Shown here: one piece after another, positions 12,701 to 55,322 of the stretch
Layout of the letters: each line of letters starts with the position of its first letter
Position numbering within the stretch: the stretch's first letter is position 1
Source of the DNA: Norana najaformis
Lineage: Eukaryota > Annelida > Clitellata > Crassiclitellata > Hormogastridae
Assembly: GCA_964023275.1 (NCBI GenBank)
Contig: OZ029921.1
Span: 2,525,659 to 2,589,658 of the forward strand
Direction: 5' to 3'
DNA: 64,000 nucleotides
Position numbers and translations under genes: made by a program
Notes under the pieces: model-generated
Databases searched by the model: none
What the model was told of the DNA's origin: nothing
The model's input: the letters and a program-made list of their open reading frames with translations, nothing else

Positions 12701-15700
12701 TCTGTATTTTTTATAATTGTTGTAATATAATCATAATTTGAAGAATTCTACACTGCCCACAGAAAGCTAAGTCACAGGAACTAGTTTATTCACAGGCGCT
12801 CGGTCAAAACAAAATCGATAGGCAGATGAGGTCAGGTTCAGTTCCAGGTCGAGATACTAAAGGTCTGCCAAGACCAATCCCTACAGCGATGACCAGTCAA
12901 GCATGAACTTTAGGACATGTGGACTTGAGATGAAATGAACCCGCAGGCGTGGACACTAAGTCAGTCTCTCTTGAGTCACTGTACAGTAGATGCTAGCCAG
13001 ATGTATATATTGTAGAGTAGTGAAATATAAACATGTATATGTATAAGTCTTGAGTTGTTAGTGAAGGTTGAAACCGTTACTTTAATGCTTGTGTGTATGC
13101 CTCTATAGAAGCTTCTCCTGAGATCAAAGAATCTTTTACTGGCAAAAATACACTAATAGCAGCAATTCAGTGACAAGATACCTTTTTAACTTCCCACTTG
13201 CATTGGTACTTATTTACCTATCAGTAAAGCATGGAGGGCTGAGTTAGTGCCAGGTGATGTAGTGTTCTACAGATGGTCGGCCATTCGAGTACTAATCCAA
13301 TTCAATTACGTACCTTAGCTGTGCCTGCCAGCGTTTTATCTGCAAAATCAAGCGGCCATACAGTGTGTATATGTGAGTGCTTTGGCCTCGTCTAATCATG
13401 TAATAAGTGATGAATGATCCTGTTAATACACTGTGTCCGGAAAAATTCCAAGGCTTTACGGTAAATATGAAAATAATTAGTAAACATTAATCGATTTTAA
13501 AATTCCAAAAACAGTTTAATCCTGAAATATATAATTACCAACAAAATTCTTTGTAATTTATTAACGGCCCCGTTTAAAATTACGTCACAGTGACGTATTT
13601 GAATTTTATATTTTGTAAAGAAAGTTGCTAGAAAAATGGCGTTCAGCGAGGAAGACAAAATTGTTATAAAATTTTTACGCCAAAACAACAATTATAGTGC
13701 AAATAATATTTCAGCATTAAACTGTTTTTGGAATTTTAAAAATCGATTAATGTTTACTAATTATTTTCATATTTACCGTAAAGCCTTGGAATTTTTCCGG
13801 ACACAGTGTAGATGCAGTGAGTGATGAGTGATCATGTTTACAGATTTCTGAGTTGATCTGTTGTGTTGTTCTTTTGTATAGCTGCCGATTAAGTAGTAAA
13901 CACAGGTACTGGCCACTGAATTGGTCTCTTTTCAATTCCAGTTTATTTACGAACTGTTTCATTTTACGTGTTGATGTTGTAGTTGCTGTTGCTGGTTTAG
14001 TTTCCTTTGTTTTCGTTTTTGCGATTTTAATTGTTGTTTGGCTTCACTCCAACTTCAGTTGTCACTGCACCAAACATACGCTACACAATAATTCGCTTGG
14101 ACACGTGTATCCGTGGGCCAGTCTGGGTTCTGTGCAGTGAATTAAATTATACTGATAAAAAATGTTACATGTTTTGTTATTGTTGGGTTTGGTTGTTATT
14201 CTTTTTCTGTTATGTGTTACATGTGTTATTGGTCTAAATTATGGCTAGATGAACTCTTTTGCTTATCATGAAACTTTCCAGTTTATTGTTTTTCTTGTTG
14301 CGTCATTAATGTCTGGCGCATTGTTTTATGCTGTCTAGTGGATTTTTGAATTTGTAATGCATTCCTGTGGTTTGAGGCAGGCAGTCTGACTGTGTGCCAA
14401 GCTGCACCTATAATAGGAACCTCTCAATGCTTTTGAGTTTATTTAAGATGCTTAATAAATTAATGATACATACTGGTCCTTATGTATATAATATGGAGTA
14501 TGTATGTATGTATGTATGTATGTACATGTGTATCTGCAAGAATGTTTGCTTGTATGTATGCCTGTACACAGGGGCTTTGTTATAATATGCTTCATTAAAA
14601 GATAATTTCTGATATAACACTGTTAGGGGCATGGATCTAAAAATTAATACACCTGGAGAAGTCTACCTTGTTAAGGCATGACCTCATTATAAGGCGTTTT
14701 ATGATATGGCCTCTAAGATATCAGTATATTGAGTCTCTGGTGTATGTATGCAGTGTATTAGTTGCCGGTGGGTTGGGGTCCAACCCCCCTAGTTCTTCTA
14801 ACCCCCTCAGCTAAGTCACTGAAAAGATGTTGGGGGGTCAGGTTTGACTCCAACCAGCTCTGTCATGAAGTGCAGAAAAACTGACAATCCAATTATTTAA
14901 AGTGTGTTTTGAAGTAAATCAAGTACTTACCTACTGACATGGTTTATGGCTGAGAGCAGGGAATCAGTTTGCAGAATTAAAGATTAAACCAAGTTCTCTA
15001 ACGTGTTTCCATTTCCTTTCACGCTGTGGGTTGAAGGCGATTGTGTTCGCAAAACCGACAAATATTCCTTTTCGGAAATCAATTTCTCTCTTGGAAAACT
15101 TACCTTATCTTAACTTACCTTTACTAAGAACGCTGATTGCAGTTTGACCGAGTTTGATTGTGGCTGTTATGATGGAGTATTGAATCTGTTTAGGAATCAT
15201 ACGTCGAGGATGATGCTGGATGCGTCGTGGACCCTGGGTAACGGAGTCGTCAGTGGCAGCATCCCAGCCTGGCTCCAGCTCTACGTCTCCGCCTGTAAAC
15301 TGCTGGACCTGGCGCTCTGTCTGCCAGCAGACCTCCTGCCTCAGTTCCAACTGTGAGCACTTCTTCTGCCACTCCTAAACAGTAACTAGAATATTGTGAA
15401 AGAGTAACTAGAACAATCCTACGAAGTATCTAGAATGTTCCAAAGAGCAACTAGAACATTCTGAAGAGTAACTAGGACATTCCGAAAGAGTAACTAGAAC
15501 ATTCCGAAAGAGTACCTAGAACATTCTGAAAGAGTAACAGGAACATTCTGGAAGAGTAACTAGAACATTCTGAAAGAGTAACTGGAACATTTCAGATAAT
15601 CAACTTATGGGCAACACCGTTTATTTTGAGCACTTATGGGATGCACTGGTATTGATTTATGACCAGTAAAGGATGGAGGGCTGAGGTGGTGCCAGATGGC

Positions 15701-16953
15701 TTGTGCTACACTGCCTGTGTTAGAATGTTTAACTACTTCTTTAGTCATTTTGTGCCGTGTCAGACACAAATGAAGGCTACTTACTTACTACTTGGTTACT
15801 TAGGTACCGATGGGCATTTGTTGCTGATCCAAGCGGTCTTCCGCAAGACAACGAGAAACGGAAAATCCGCGAACAACCACCGAGTTTTGTTCCTCACGTC
15901 ATCCGAATCGCAAGACTAATGAAAGCCAAGGTGATTTGCTAAGGGCCTTCTCTTTGTCAGTTGAATCTGCCGATAGGGAAGATAAGGTAAGGTAGGTAGT
16001 GTGTTGGAAGTTCAGCGCTGGTCAGTAGCAGAGGATGAGTATGTTTCGTGTGTGATCATCTTACTTACCTCAATTTGCATTTTGAATTTGAATTTTTGAA
16101 TTTGAATTTGTTTATTGAACCACCGACAATCTAGACAGTTACAACAGTTTCACCTGAAGTATTACAAGTGCTGGTGTCAAAGGATAATCCAGAAGGGAGA
16201 AATTTAATTGGGCGTATAGTTGAGTTATACAATGAATTGTTCTTATCTTTGGATGCATCTTACTTAATTCTCAGAAGGAATTCATAGAGTTGGATGATAC
16301 GATGTATTGTTTGTTATTTTGAGTTTCCAGCTACCCATGCCTCTGAGATGAATTCGTAAATTAATGCAATACAAATATCTCATTAATAATAATAATATTA
16401 TGACGTATTTTTCATTATTGATATTTTATTTTGAGGATGTTCCACTTCCTGATATCTTACTTGCCTCAGTTTACGTAAAATTTCATGTCGAATTCCGTGG
16501 TTGTCAAGAATCAATGGAGGTGTTTAGTCAACCTTGCATGAACTCAGAGAAAGTCCTTAGTGTTGGACGATATAATGAATTGTTCGTTTTGTTACATTTT
16601 AGTTTGGGGATGTTCCGCTCTTACCCCATGCGGTGCAGCGCCCCCTGCTGACGGCTCCTCGCATCTGTTCCGTTCAGGACCTGTGTAGTTTCTTCGTGAC
16701 GATCTACGCAATGCTGCAGGACGGAACAATCGCTGCGTCAACGGATCCTGAAGCCCCGTCACCATCTGTTGTCACATCGCCTCAGATGCAGAGGTCTGTT
16801 TCGGTGCCAAACTTCCACAGCGGCGCCAATCCACAGACAGCTTCAGCATCGTTCAGCCTCAGCAGCTGCTCATCTGCTGGACCAGCATCTGCAGTCCAGC
16901 TGATCGAACAGATCATCATTCGCGACTTCCTGGAACCGATACCGAATCACTGA
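1..16953 (+). CDS. DOP1: DOP1/Dopey family protein, C-terminal 1628 codons (5' end outside window)
   Basis: Exons: 1-123, 1024-1176, 1406-1509, 1917-2069, 2451-3756, 3970-4493, 5069-5339, 5735-5920, 6294-6419, 6745-6885, 7434-7594, 8050-8116, 8961-9114, 9574-9799, 10475-10689, 11296-11439, 11737-11873, 12615-12673, 15194-15352, 15804-15930, 16603-16953. All phases agree and the total is 4887 nt including the stop. Recognition rests on family blocks in the right order: [11 protein letters not shown] (exon 4), [15 protein letters not shown] (exon 5), [12 protein letters not shown] (7), [13 protein letters not shown] (9), [14 protein letters not shown] (14), [18 protein letters not shown] (15), [20 protein letters not shown] (16), [11 protein letters not shown] (17), LYRWAFV (19/20), and a DFLEP ending. 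Known role: large scaffold that works with MON2 in endosome-to-Golgi retrieval at Golgi/endosome membranes. Vertebrate DOP1 proteins are about 2300-2465 aa, so roughly the first third is missing. Exon 7 carries a Ser/Ala-rich insert. Introns after exons 2 and 6 use GC donors. DOP1A/DOP1B orthology is not assigned. Confidence 0.95.
271..745. repeat. 101-bp tandem satellite in a DOP1 intron
   Basis: The phrase ending in 'attatctgg' recurs with its last base at 379, 480, 581 and 682, a period of exactly 101 bp. Each unit contains three related subunits of about 34 bp built on 'gggagtattaggatgatatt', so it is a higher-order minisatellite. It fills most of the intron between exons 1 and 2. The middle copies are nearly identical; the edges degenerate. 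Confidence 0.85.
1636..1795 (-). mobile_element. tRNA-derived SINE copy
   Basis: On the minus strand a tRNA-like head starts near 1795 with a GTAGCCAATTG-type A box and a GGTTCGAGCC B box about 50 bp on, followed by a body ending in TGGCGCTATATAAATT near 1636. The same head and body recur at 10226-10420, so this is an interspersed family and not a tRNA gene. Confidence 0.65.
4560..4690. repeat. (TTA)n microsatellite
   Basis: Imperfect TTA/TTG trinucleotide run in the intron following DOP1 exon 6. The rest of that intron up to 5068 is T-rich with loosely repeated 'aactgcttttcc'-like phrases and shows no exon. Confidence 0.85.
5433..5550 (-). mobile_element. 'TATAGCGCC' SINE, family A copy
   Basis: Reverse-complement copy of a dispersed element whose plus-strand landmarks are 'cgagatttctacagcgccca', 'acaggcgctcagt', 'aaaatcgataggca' and 'ggttcggttccaggtcaaga', in that order. 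At least ten copies lie in the window, in both orientations. This one lies in the DOP1 intron after exon 7. Confidence 0.75.
6508..6735. repeat. (GAT)n microsatellite
   Basis: Long TGA/GAT repeat with CG and GGT interruptions. It runs to within about 10 bp of the acceptor of DOP1 exon 10 (exon begins 6745), so length variation would lie directly against the splice site. Confidence 0.9.
6886..7005. repeat. Minisatellite of GGGTCAGTTGAGTGCA-like units
   Basis: Units such as 'gggtcagttgagtgca' recur with spacing of roughly 25-30 bp, starting at the very donor of DOP1 exon 10 (GT at 6886-6887). The first unit therefore overlaps the 5' splice site. Confidence 0.7.
7056..7235 (+). mobile_element. 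'TATAGCGCC' SINE, family A copy
   Basis: Near full-length family A copy in plus orientation: starts 'cgtaattgtaa', carries 'acaggcgctcagtcaaaaca' and 'gtcgataggcaag', and ends 'ggtggtgtttgga'. Followed by a TA-rich stretch. Intronic in DOP1. Confidence 0.75.
7636..7692. repeat. TG/TCTG microsatellite
   Basis: Alternating tgtg and tctg units about 40 bp downstream of the donor of DOP1 exon 11. Confidence 0.8.
8690..8905 (+). mobile_element. 'TATAGCGC' SINE, family B copy
   Basis: Shares landmarks with a second copy at 19868-20060: 'aaagctaag', 'gtgctgcgtcaggtcagt', 'tgtcaagaaccaagtcc' and 'aggagctgttag'. The first 70 bp parallel family A (both read xCGAxATTTCTAxxGC ... AAAGCTAAG ... GCGCT), so A and B look like subfamilies of one element. 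A GAGAGGA purine run lies at 8825-8890. Confidence 0.65.
10226..10420 (+). mobile_element. tRNA-derived SINE copy
   Basis: The tRNA-like head reads 'ggtagccaactggttagagc' (A box region) and then 'gggttcgagcctc' (B box) 46 bp further on. The body contains 'gatcactcgcaattgctcag' and ends 'ggataatggcgct' with an A-rich tail. No mature acceptor stem pairs, so it is not a functional tRNA gene. Confidence 0.75.
12737..12870 (+). mobile_element. 'TATAGCGCC' SINE, family A copy (diverged)
   Basis: Carries 'attcacaggcgctcggtcaa' and 'aaaatcgataggcag' in family order, with a divergent 5' end. Lies in the 2.5-kb DOP1 intron after exon 18. Confidence 0.65.
13190..13275 (+). repeat. Dispersed repeat, family E, copy 1
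   Basis: The phrase 'cagtaaagcatggagggctg' plus about 50 flanking bases is repeated with roughly 80% identity at 15640-15715, in another intron of the same gene. No coding content or tRNA-like boxes. Only two copies were seen. Confidence 0.5.
13429..13808. mobile_element. 380-bp Tc1/mariner-type MITE with ~92-bp inverted repeats
   Basis: Terminal inverted repeats 13429-13520 and 13716-13808 start CACTGTGTCCGG and are almost perfect (one 1-bp indel). Both ends are flanked by TA (427-428 and 809-810), the Tc1/mariner target. The core holds an ATG at 13636 beginning [17 protein letters not shown], which resembles the N-terminal helix-turn-helix start of a Tc1/mariner transposase and then runs out into the right repeat. 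It is best explained as an internal deletion derivative that cannot move by itself. A palindrome 'acgtcacagtgacgt' lies near 13583. Confidence 0.85.
14496..14572. repeat. (TATG)n microsatellite
   Basis: Run of tatg/tgta units in the DOP1 intron after exon 18. Apparent reading frames through it are repeat artefacts. Confidence 0.85.
15370..15597. repeat. 22-bp minisatellite carrying GAAnnTTC dyads
   Basis: About ten tandem units of the form 'tagaacattctgaaagagta' (period 21-22 bp) start 18 bp after the donor of DOP1 exon 19. Most units hold GAACATTC, which fits the inverted GAAnnTTC core of heat shock factor sites; the following GAA is one base too close for a perfect trimeric site. The function is not known. 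Confidence 0.85.
15640..15715 (+). repeat. Dispersed repeat, family E, copy 2
   Basis: Second copy of the block at 13190-13275, with 'cagtaaaggatggagggctg' as the conserved core. Lies just upstream of DOP1 exon 20. Confidence 0.5.
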
Positions 16954-18171
16954 GACTCGCTTGGTGACTCTTCTGGCTTTTGAGTAATCTCCTTGGTCAT
17001 CCAGTGGTTCATTTCATGTTGTTTAACCTCTTAAGTCATCCAACTGTACCCTGAACCATTTGAAAATGTCCATCCATCCATCCTTCCTTCCATCCATCCA
17101 TGACTCCATCTTTCTCTGCATCGGCTGACCTGAATCATCTGCCAGTTTTCTCCATTCATTCCAGGCACAGTTGATAAACTCATCTGAGTTGCATTCCACT
17201 CACGATTCATCTACTTGTTACCTAATTCATCTGATCATTTTGCGTTCTTCCATCGATCAGTCCCTGATTTCATTCATCCGTTCTTCCATACATTAGTGAA
17301 TCATCATTGATATGACTCTTCCATTTACTCATTCATTCATTAATCTATCCCTCACAGTTAATCATTTCTCCCACCCAACCATCCATCCTTCGGTTGGATC
17401 TAATTACTTTATTCTTTGGCTCTTTTTTTGATTCAACCATTGATTCTCTCTCTCGTCATCTGTCCTTCTTCCATTGACAGTTTTGTCTGTTTTATTTATT
17501 GGGGTCTATTTTTTTAAGGACTTTAAGAACCTTTCTCAATTATGTATTTACTGCACTTTTACGAAAAGTGGGAACCACATCCTGGAGCCGCTTGTTTGTG
17601 TCCATTCTCACTGTTTTCCTTTGGTTTTCCTTTTGCAAAGTAGCAGCAAATTCGGTTCTTTTGGACGAAAATTCTCCTGTCCTGTTTGCAATTCTCAGTG
17701 GGCGCTGTATAAATGCTGATGTATTTCACTGCAATGCATTTTGGGAATACTGGTGTAATGAGTCTTTAAAGATGCACTATAAATGTGGTCGGATACGTAC
17801 AACTGTAGACAAAGAGTAACCGGTTGATGCTACATGGAGACTTGTGTTCAGACAAGGACCAGCAGTGATACATACAGTGTTACTAAAGTTAATGTGGTTG
17901 TTTACAAGTCTCTACAGAAATTCCTCAGAACAAAAACATTGTCCTGCCAGCATGCCCACAAACATTTGACGGAACCCATATGGGCTCTTCAAGGGTCCCA
18001 TAAGGGCATATCAATGGGTAACTATGTCTACAGTTGTGTGTATATTAGTGCTTTTCAGAGGTACTTAAAAGGCTCTGTAATAGGTGTATTTATGCATAGA
18101 CATATATACATACGTACATACATTTACATGCATATATACATATATATGTGTCGCTATATAAGCTTATATGA

Positions 18172-18300
18172 CGTGTAGACAAATTGGTTAAGTGCTCTCT
18201 TTGTAACCACGCTTTTGCAGGTTTGAGTCTCCCGTGAAGCGACTACGCAGCAAGTACTTCATACACAGTTGCTTAGATTGTGACGCTGTATAAATGCGAT
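18172..18300 (+). mobile_element. tRNA-derived SINE copy
   Basis: Head reads 'gtgtagacaaattggttaag' and 'gcaggtttgagtctcccgtg' (A- and B-box positions). The body ends in 'gacgctgtataaatgcgata', matching the terminal 'gcgctatataaat' of the other copies. Confidence 0.55.
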
Positions 18301-19082
18301 ATATTACCTGTTGCAAGAAACCTGTTTTGATGCAATTTTTTGGTTTAAAGATGTCGCTTGTCACAGAAACAGACTTGTCTGTCATCAGCAACTTCAGTTT
18401 GCTAAGGAAGCTTCTGGACTACTATCTGAAATGACCAGAAATTAAGTTTAACTTCATTTGTGTAAATAATTGACTAGTGATGACTATTTAGTCGGAATGC
18501 ATTACGATTGACTGCAGTTTACAAATCGAGTGTAATCCAAGTATTACTCAAGTACACTACAGCTGTGACATGAGTTATGCTCCCGGTACAAAGTGGACAT
18601 ACTAAACATATACTCCAGGTGTGTTCAGAGGAGATTTGTAAAGCACCATGTAAGATGATCTGTTGTTATTTGATGTTACAAGGGTTAATGTTGCTTTATG
18701 TTTGGGATCTTGGTAGAGTCTGTGTAAAGTCTTTCTGTTCCGTCTGTCTACGGGTGGCAGCATAATGGTTTTTCCGCAGGGGCTGGAGTGTCCGATGTTC
18801 TTGTTTTTAGTCAGCAGTGCAGATATTTCGTGATGTTCATATTTAAGTCATTGACGATTTTATGTTTAAATTAGTGCGATATTGTGATAGCCAAATTATT
18901 GAATGCTTTTATGTAAAATGTTTAATTTTCATGCAGATTATATTCAGAGTTTTTATGGTCTACCTTTGTTGAATTCCAGTCATGAACAGAGAATGCCCCT
19001 TGGCATACCGACAGTGTTTATATTTCAGAGATTTAATATAGCGGACCAACGCAGTCCATACACAGGGACCTTAGATCTAAAT

Positions 19083-19269
19083 GTTATAGCACAAAAGCAA
19101 AACACGAGAAAACAAGGAAACAAACAGCAAATTGATACAACAACAACAACAACAACAACAACAATAATATTACAACAACAATAATGATAATATTATTATT
19201 ATTATTGTTGTATCAATTTGCTGTTTGTTTATTATTATTGTTGTTGTTGTTTTGCTTTTGTGCTATAAC
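19083..19269. mobile_element. Fold-back (hairpin) element of ~187 bp
   Basis: Outer arms 'gttatagcacaaaagcaaaa' (from 19083) and its exact complement ending at 19269. Inner arms 'caaacagcaaattgatacaa' and its complement flank a CAA/TTA microsatellite core. The whole can form one long hairpin. No clear target duplication was seen. It could be a small fold-back transposon or a palindromic rearrangement. Confidence 0.75.
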
Positions 19270-19479
19270 TGTTTGGTGAAATAGAAGACTGATGTTATTA
19301 TTTCTTTAGGAATGGAACCCGACCTTTTACGATCTTGGTACAAACAAATGAGAGACTGTTACCCATAACAACAATTCTTTTGTTTCATCACTTATTAGAA
19401 ACAACGAACAACATTTTTGTGCCAGTTAGTGTGCTCAAAACTTGCGGCAATATTGTTAAAACGATCGGACACCCCATGG

Positions 19480-19680
19480 GAACTTGACCTTTACCCTCGA
19501 ACCCTCAAAGGCGGCCTTCCGATCGGGCGCCTTTAAGTTTCAAGAGCTAAACGAATATTCATGTACACTTGGCGGCCCCAGCCAATCACCAGTGAGCGCC
19601 GCGCTGCCGCCGGTAGCTGCCAGGCAAAGGTGGACTATCGCATCCGGTATGTTGCTCTTAAACTCTAAGATTGAATACAA
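19480..19680 (+). promoter_or_regulatory. Possible promoter or upstream-exon region of the NHS-family gene
   Basis: A locally GC- and CpG-richer patch ('gagcgccgcgctgccgccgg') with a CCAAT-type 'agccaatcacc' near 19578, in otherwise AT-rich DNA about 1.3 kb before the NHS-family start codon. An open frame crosses it but its protein is not recognised. Promoter assignment is inference. Confidence 0.3.
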
Positions 19681-19867
19681 GAATCTGTGGTTTAATATTT
19701 TCAAGGTAAATACTACGTTGATCCCTTCGAATTTAAAAAATGTAACAAACAAACAAAACGAAATACAAAAAAATATATAATTGATTTATAATCATAATCG
19801 ATTATGTATAAACGGTTTACATAATAGGCCTTTAATACAAATATTCGTGTTAGAATTATTATAGGCC

Positions 19868-20060
19868 TATCGTAGTCGTAAACTCGAAATATATAGCGCT
19901 ATATAAAGCTAAGCGCTGGGCATCAGTTTATTTACGAGCGCTGCGTCAAGTCAGTTGGGTTGTCCAAAGATGCCATGTCAAGAACCAAGTCCGGTTGCCA
20001 GGAGCCAGAGAGAGGAGGGGAAAGGAGCTGTTAGGGTGGGTTGTGTTTAAACTGAGAGAA
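19868..20060 (+). mobile_element. 'TATAGCGC' SINE, family B copy
   Basis: Family B landmarks in order: 'gtaaactcgaaatatatagc', 'aaagctaagcgctgggcatc', 'gagcgctgcgtcaagtcagt', 'tgtcaagaaccaagtccggt', 'aaaggagctgttag'. Better preserved at its 5' end than the copy at 8690. Confidence 0.65.
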
Positions 20061-20866
20061 ATGGGAAAACAGAGGATTCGATTGATCACGGTGGGCTTTC
20101 TTGAAAACGTAATTCCACCTGAATCTCAGAGGAAACCGATTTTTGCAATTTTCCGTCTCTTCTCCCGTCCTGCCGTTCACTCCCCACCATCCGTCTCAAT
20201 CCCTCTAGCCAAAGATCTTGGAATACTCAAGATCTTTGCTCCATCACTTAATCCTGTAGGGGGGACTCATGCATAGATCTTCTATAATAACCTCGTTGAT
20301 CCCATGCATAGTTAATATTTACTATGACACCCACGTGGTGCATTCTGAGCGATTCCTTTGACGCCTGTTGATGTAAACCTATAACCTCGCTGTGTGAACC
20401 TAAACCTGATTATCTGTATATTTTTATAGCTCTAGGTGTAATTCAATTCATATTCTATACTCAGGCTTTTGCATTCGAAATTAAATTCCCGCATATTCAA
20501 GATATCTTACCCTAACCCATATAATTCACCGCCTTCACATTTCTCTCAGACACAAAGTACAGTACTTAAAATTTGTGAGTTTACGATTTAAGATTGAATT
20601 TTATCGTTTTTTTGTTTGTTATCACATGATTATAACATGTTGTAACGGCCAGTTAGGTGACCAGATTCATACGCTACTTAGTGTAGTTTATACATTAACT
20701 TACAGAGGCGGAGCATAACTGCAAAAGTCGTTTGGTGGCTGTACCATCGATCAGTGAGGTCCAGTGGACTGAGTCTACTAATATCGCTAACTAGTGACCC
20801 ACAGGATGTGATTACTGTGTCCAACCGATAAAATCGGAGCTTAAACTCGTGCAGGAAGTTGTTTTA

Positions 20867-20904
20867 ATGGACGTAGACGATGCTTACGGGCGTTCGGCGT
20901 CGCT

Positions 20905-20929
<25 letters not shown>
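20867..20929 (+). other. Upstream ORF overlapping the NHS-family start codon
   Basis: ATG at 20867-20869 opens a 20-codon frame ending TAA 20927-20929, in the +2 frame relative to the main ATG at 20905, so it overlaps the main start. If both lie in the same mRNA it would reduce initiation at 20905 or force leaky scanning. Transcript evidence is lacking. Confidence 0.5.
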
Positions 20930-53183
<32,254 letters not shown>

Positions 53184-54524
53184 TTTCAAGATATCGAAAC
53201 TAAAGCCATCCGATATATTTCGTCAAGAGAGAGGCTTTCCTGAACTGATGTAAGCCACAGTCATCTACCAACTCACAATACCCTGTACTCCTCTATTTAT
53301 TAAGTTCACCCAGGTAGCTTACCTTTGGTTAGGTTGCCTTAGGTTAAGTTACCATGGGGTAAGTTACCCTAAATTCTTCTCCTGCGCTCTGCTGCTGTTC
53401 CTAACTTTACGGTTTCAACTTTGACCCTGTGTGTGTGTGTGTGTATGCATGTTTCAATCATGCAGTAGTGCCCTTGCTTGTTAGCCTTGTTCGTTCCGGG
53501 ACCAGGCCAGACGTTAGACGATTCTGTAGAAAACGTGGCATCTGTAGATGCTTTTATCATGAAGTCCAGTGATCTTTTGACCATCTTATGTCCACTTTGC
53601 CGCTAACCGAAAGATGTCTGTACATATCGGTGCTATAGCATTTTTAACACGTGCTAAGTAATTAATCAAAATATCAAGAAACTTTAAACTGTTTATACAG
53701 CAACTTCGCGTCTGTGGTGCTAACTGACATATTAAACCATTAACACAGTGGTGTGTTAACCCATGCATATGCAGCCTTAACAGTGGGATCATTTCTAGGA
53801 AAGAGGGATACTAGCCCTCCCAAAAATTTACTAGAAAGGAAGGGTAGGTAGGTATGAAACTTAGTATGTTGTCATCTTAGTGTGCCCATGACTCCTCACT
53901 GCAGCCTCCTTTTAAAACGTATTTTTAAGAAAAATTTAGATACAACAGTCAGGGATTTGGATTTCAGTGTAATTCACCTGGATGTTGTGACCTTGTGACA
54001 ACACAATCCTGGTATACCAAGGTAATCCTGACTGCTTCCAGAGGCTATGTTATATAAGCTAGTTTCAGGTTCTGTTGAAACAAGAGCTTCTCCAACTGCC
54101 TTATCACTGGAACGAGGGCCTTTCTTGAATATATATTACTATATTTTAAACCCAAGGTAGATGGGATCCGTCACCGCTTGAAATTCTTAAGATTTTACAT
54201 ATATTATTGTTGTGGTTACTATTTTAACTGTTACTATTATTATTTTTACTACTGTATTTGTAAATGTACACAGTTTTCCATAGGGACTGTACAGCCTCGA
54301 CCCTGCTTGGATTAGGTCCTTCATCACCGCTACTGTGAAGTTAGACAGATATAATACAACGAAATGCATTGATCTGTATTGCTAGGAATGTGAATGTGAT
54401 GTTTTTATGATATGAACAGCGGTGCAAATGTGTTTATTTGGCAACTGAGTGGCTCACTTAAGTAGCATTCACAAATGAGATTGTAGCAATTTTCTATTGT
54501 AAAAATGTTATGTAATTTGATGCA

Positions 54525-54530
54525 AATAAA
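54525..54530 (+). terminator. AATAAA poly(A) signal of the NHS-family gene
   Basis: Canonical hexamer in 'gatgcaaataaaatctaaat', 1342 bp after the stop codon. A T-rich run ('tgctttttac') lies about 25 bp downstream, as expected of a cleavage region. Confidence 0.6.
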
Positions 54531-55204
54531 ATCTAAATAGTGCAATTTGAGCCTTGCTTTTTACAGGATCTTCCATAAAGGTCGTTCGCAAAAAATGACC
54601 TACTTTGGACCCTTCCTCCCCCTGACCACATTTGGCATTACCCTCTCGGTCATGACTGCAGACACCAGCGGAGTACTAATGTCTCGATTATGCTACGCTG
54701 TTGATCGTGCAGGGCTAACTATGTAACAGGGTAGGAACTATTCTTTTTCTACAAATCCACGTGCTTTTGCAACTTCTTAGCATTATTATTATTATTACTA
54801 TTATTATTTACTGCTGCTTAGAAAATACAGTGACATATTCTTTAAAAAAAATAATATTTAATTTAATTTCATGGCACCAGAAACTATAATCATTCTACAT
54901 TTACGTTAAATATTTCCTATTTAAAACGATCTATGTACTGCAGAAAGCAAGACAACCCAAGACCTGGTTTTTTGCACTAGTTGTGCATGAAAACTAGTTA
55001 CCTGAAGAATTATCTTCTGTTACAATTTGATGTAAAACAGAGCATATGCGTAGCACCTTTGACAAACTTCATTTTGTCTTTTGCCATTAATCGATCATCA
55101 GGTTATTAGAGATCAAGATTATACTATCATTATCACAATCACTTCTGTTAGTGTAAAATTCAGTTCAGACACTTCTCTGGCATTTACAAAGGGGTTAAAA
55201 TTTT

Positions 55205-55282
55205 CAACGCAGATTGAGTACTTTATAGAGGGGGTGCATGACAGAAATTTTTAATCAGGTGGCAACGAAGCCTTTAATGATA
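55205..55282 (-). repeat. COX20 3'UTR block with two ATTAAA hexamers, copy 1
   Basis: Shares about 80% identity over ~75 bp with 57135-57215 in the same orientation. On the minus strand it holds ATTAAA at 55278-55273 and again within 'tgattaaaaa' (~55255), about 45-70 bp past the COX20 stop, so it probably supplies the gene's poly(A) signal. A 21-bp unit 'gatataaaggcgattacgac' is tandemly doubled at 55279-55320. Confidence 0.65.
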
Positions 55283-55322
55283 TAAAGGCGATTACGACTG
55301 ATATAAAGGCGATTACGACTGT

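Larger units (their letters stand above)
16954..20866. other. DOP1 3' flank and intergenic region before the NHS-family gene
   Basis: Starts after the DOP1 stop (TGA 16951-16953). No AATAAA or ATTAAA was seen within the first kilobase, so the end of the DOP1 3'UTR cannot be placed. Contents: CATC/TTCC repeats (about 17060-17105), unstructured T-rich DNA to 18170, a SINE, a fold-back element, a GC-richer patch and a family B SINE (listed separately). No convincing coding exon was found. Confidence 0.6.
53184..55322. other. NHS 3'UTR and tail-to-tail gap to COX20
   Basis: From the NHS stop (TAA 53181-53183) to the COX20 stop. GT repeat at 53430-53445; gttacc-type repeats near 53310-53370; otherwise AT-rich with no ORF or known element. 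The NHS transcript probably ends just after 54530; COX20 transcription arrives from the right. Confidence 0.6.

Noticed and set aside
17474-17819. Overlapping 81- and 106-codon frames after DOP1.
   Set aside because: No recognisable domain, ordinary AT-rich composition, overlapping in two frames; most likely chance within the 3' flank.
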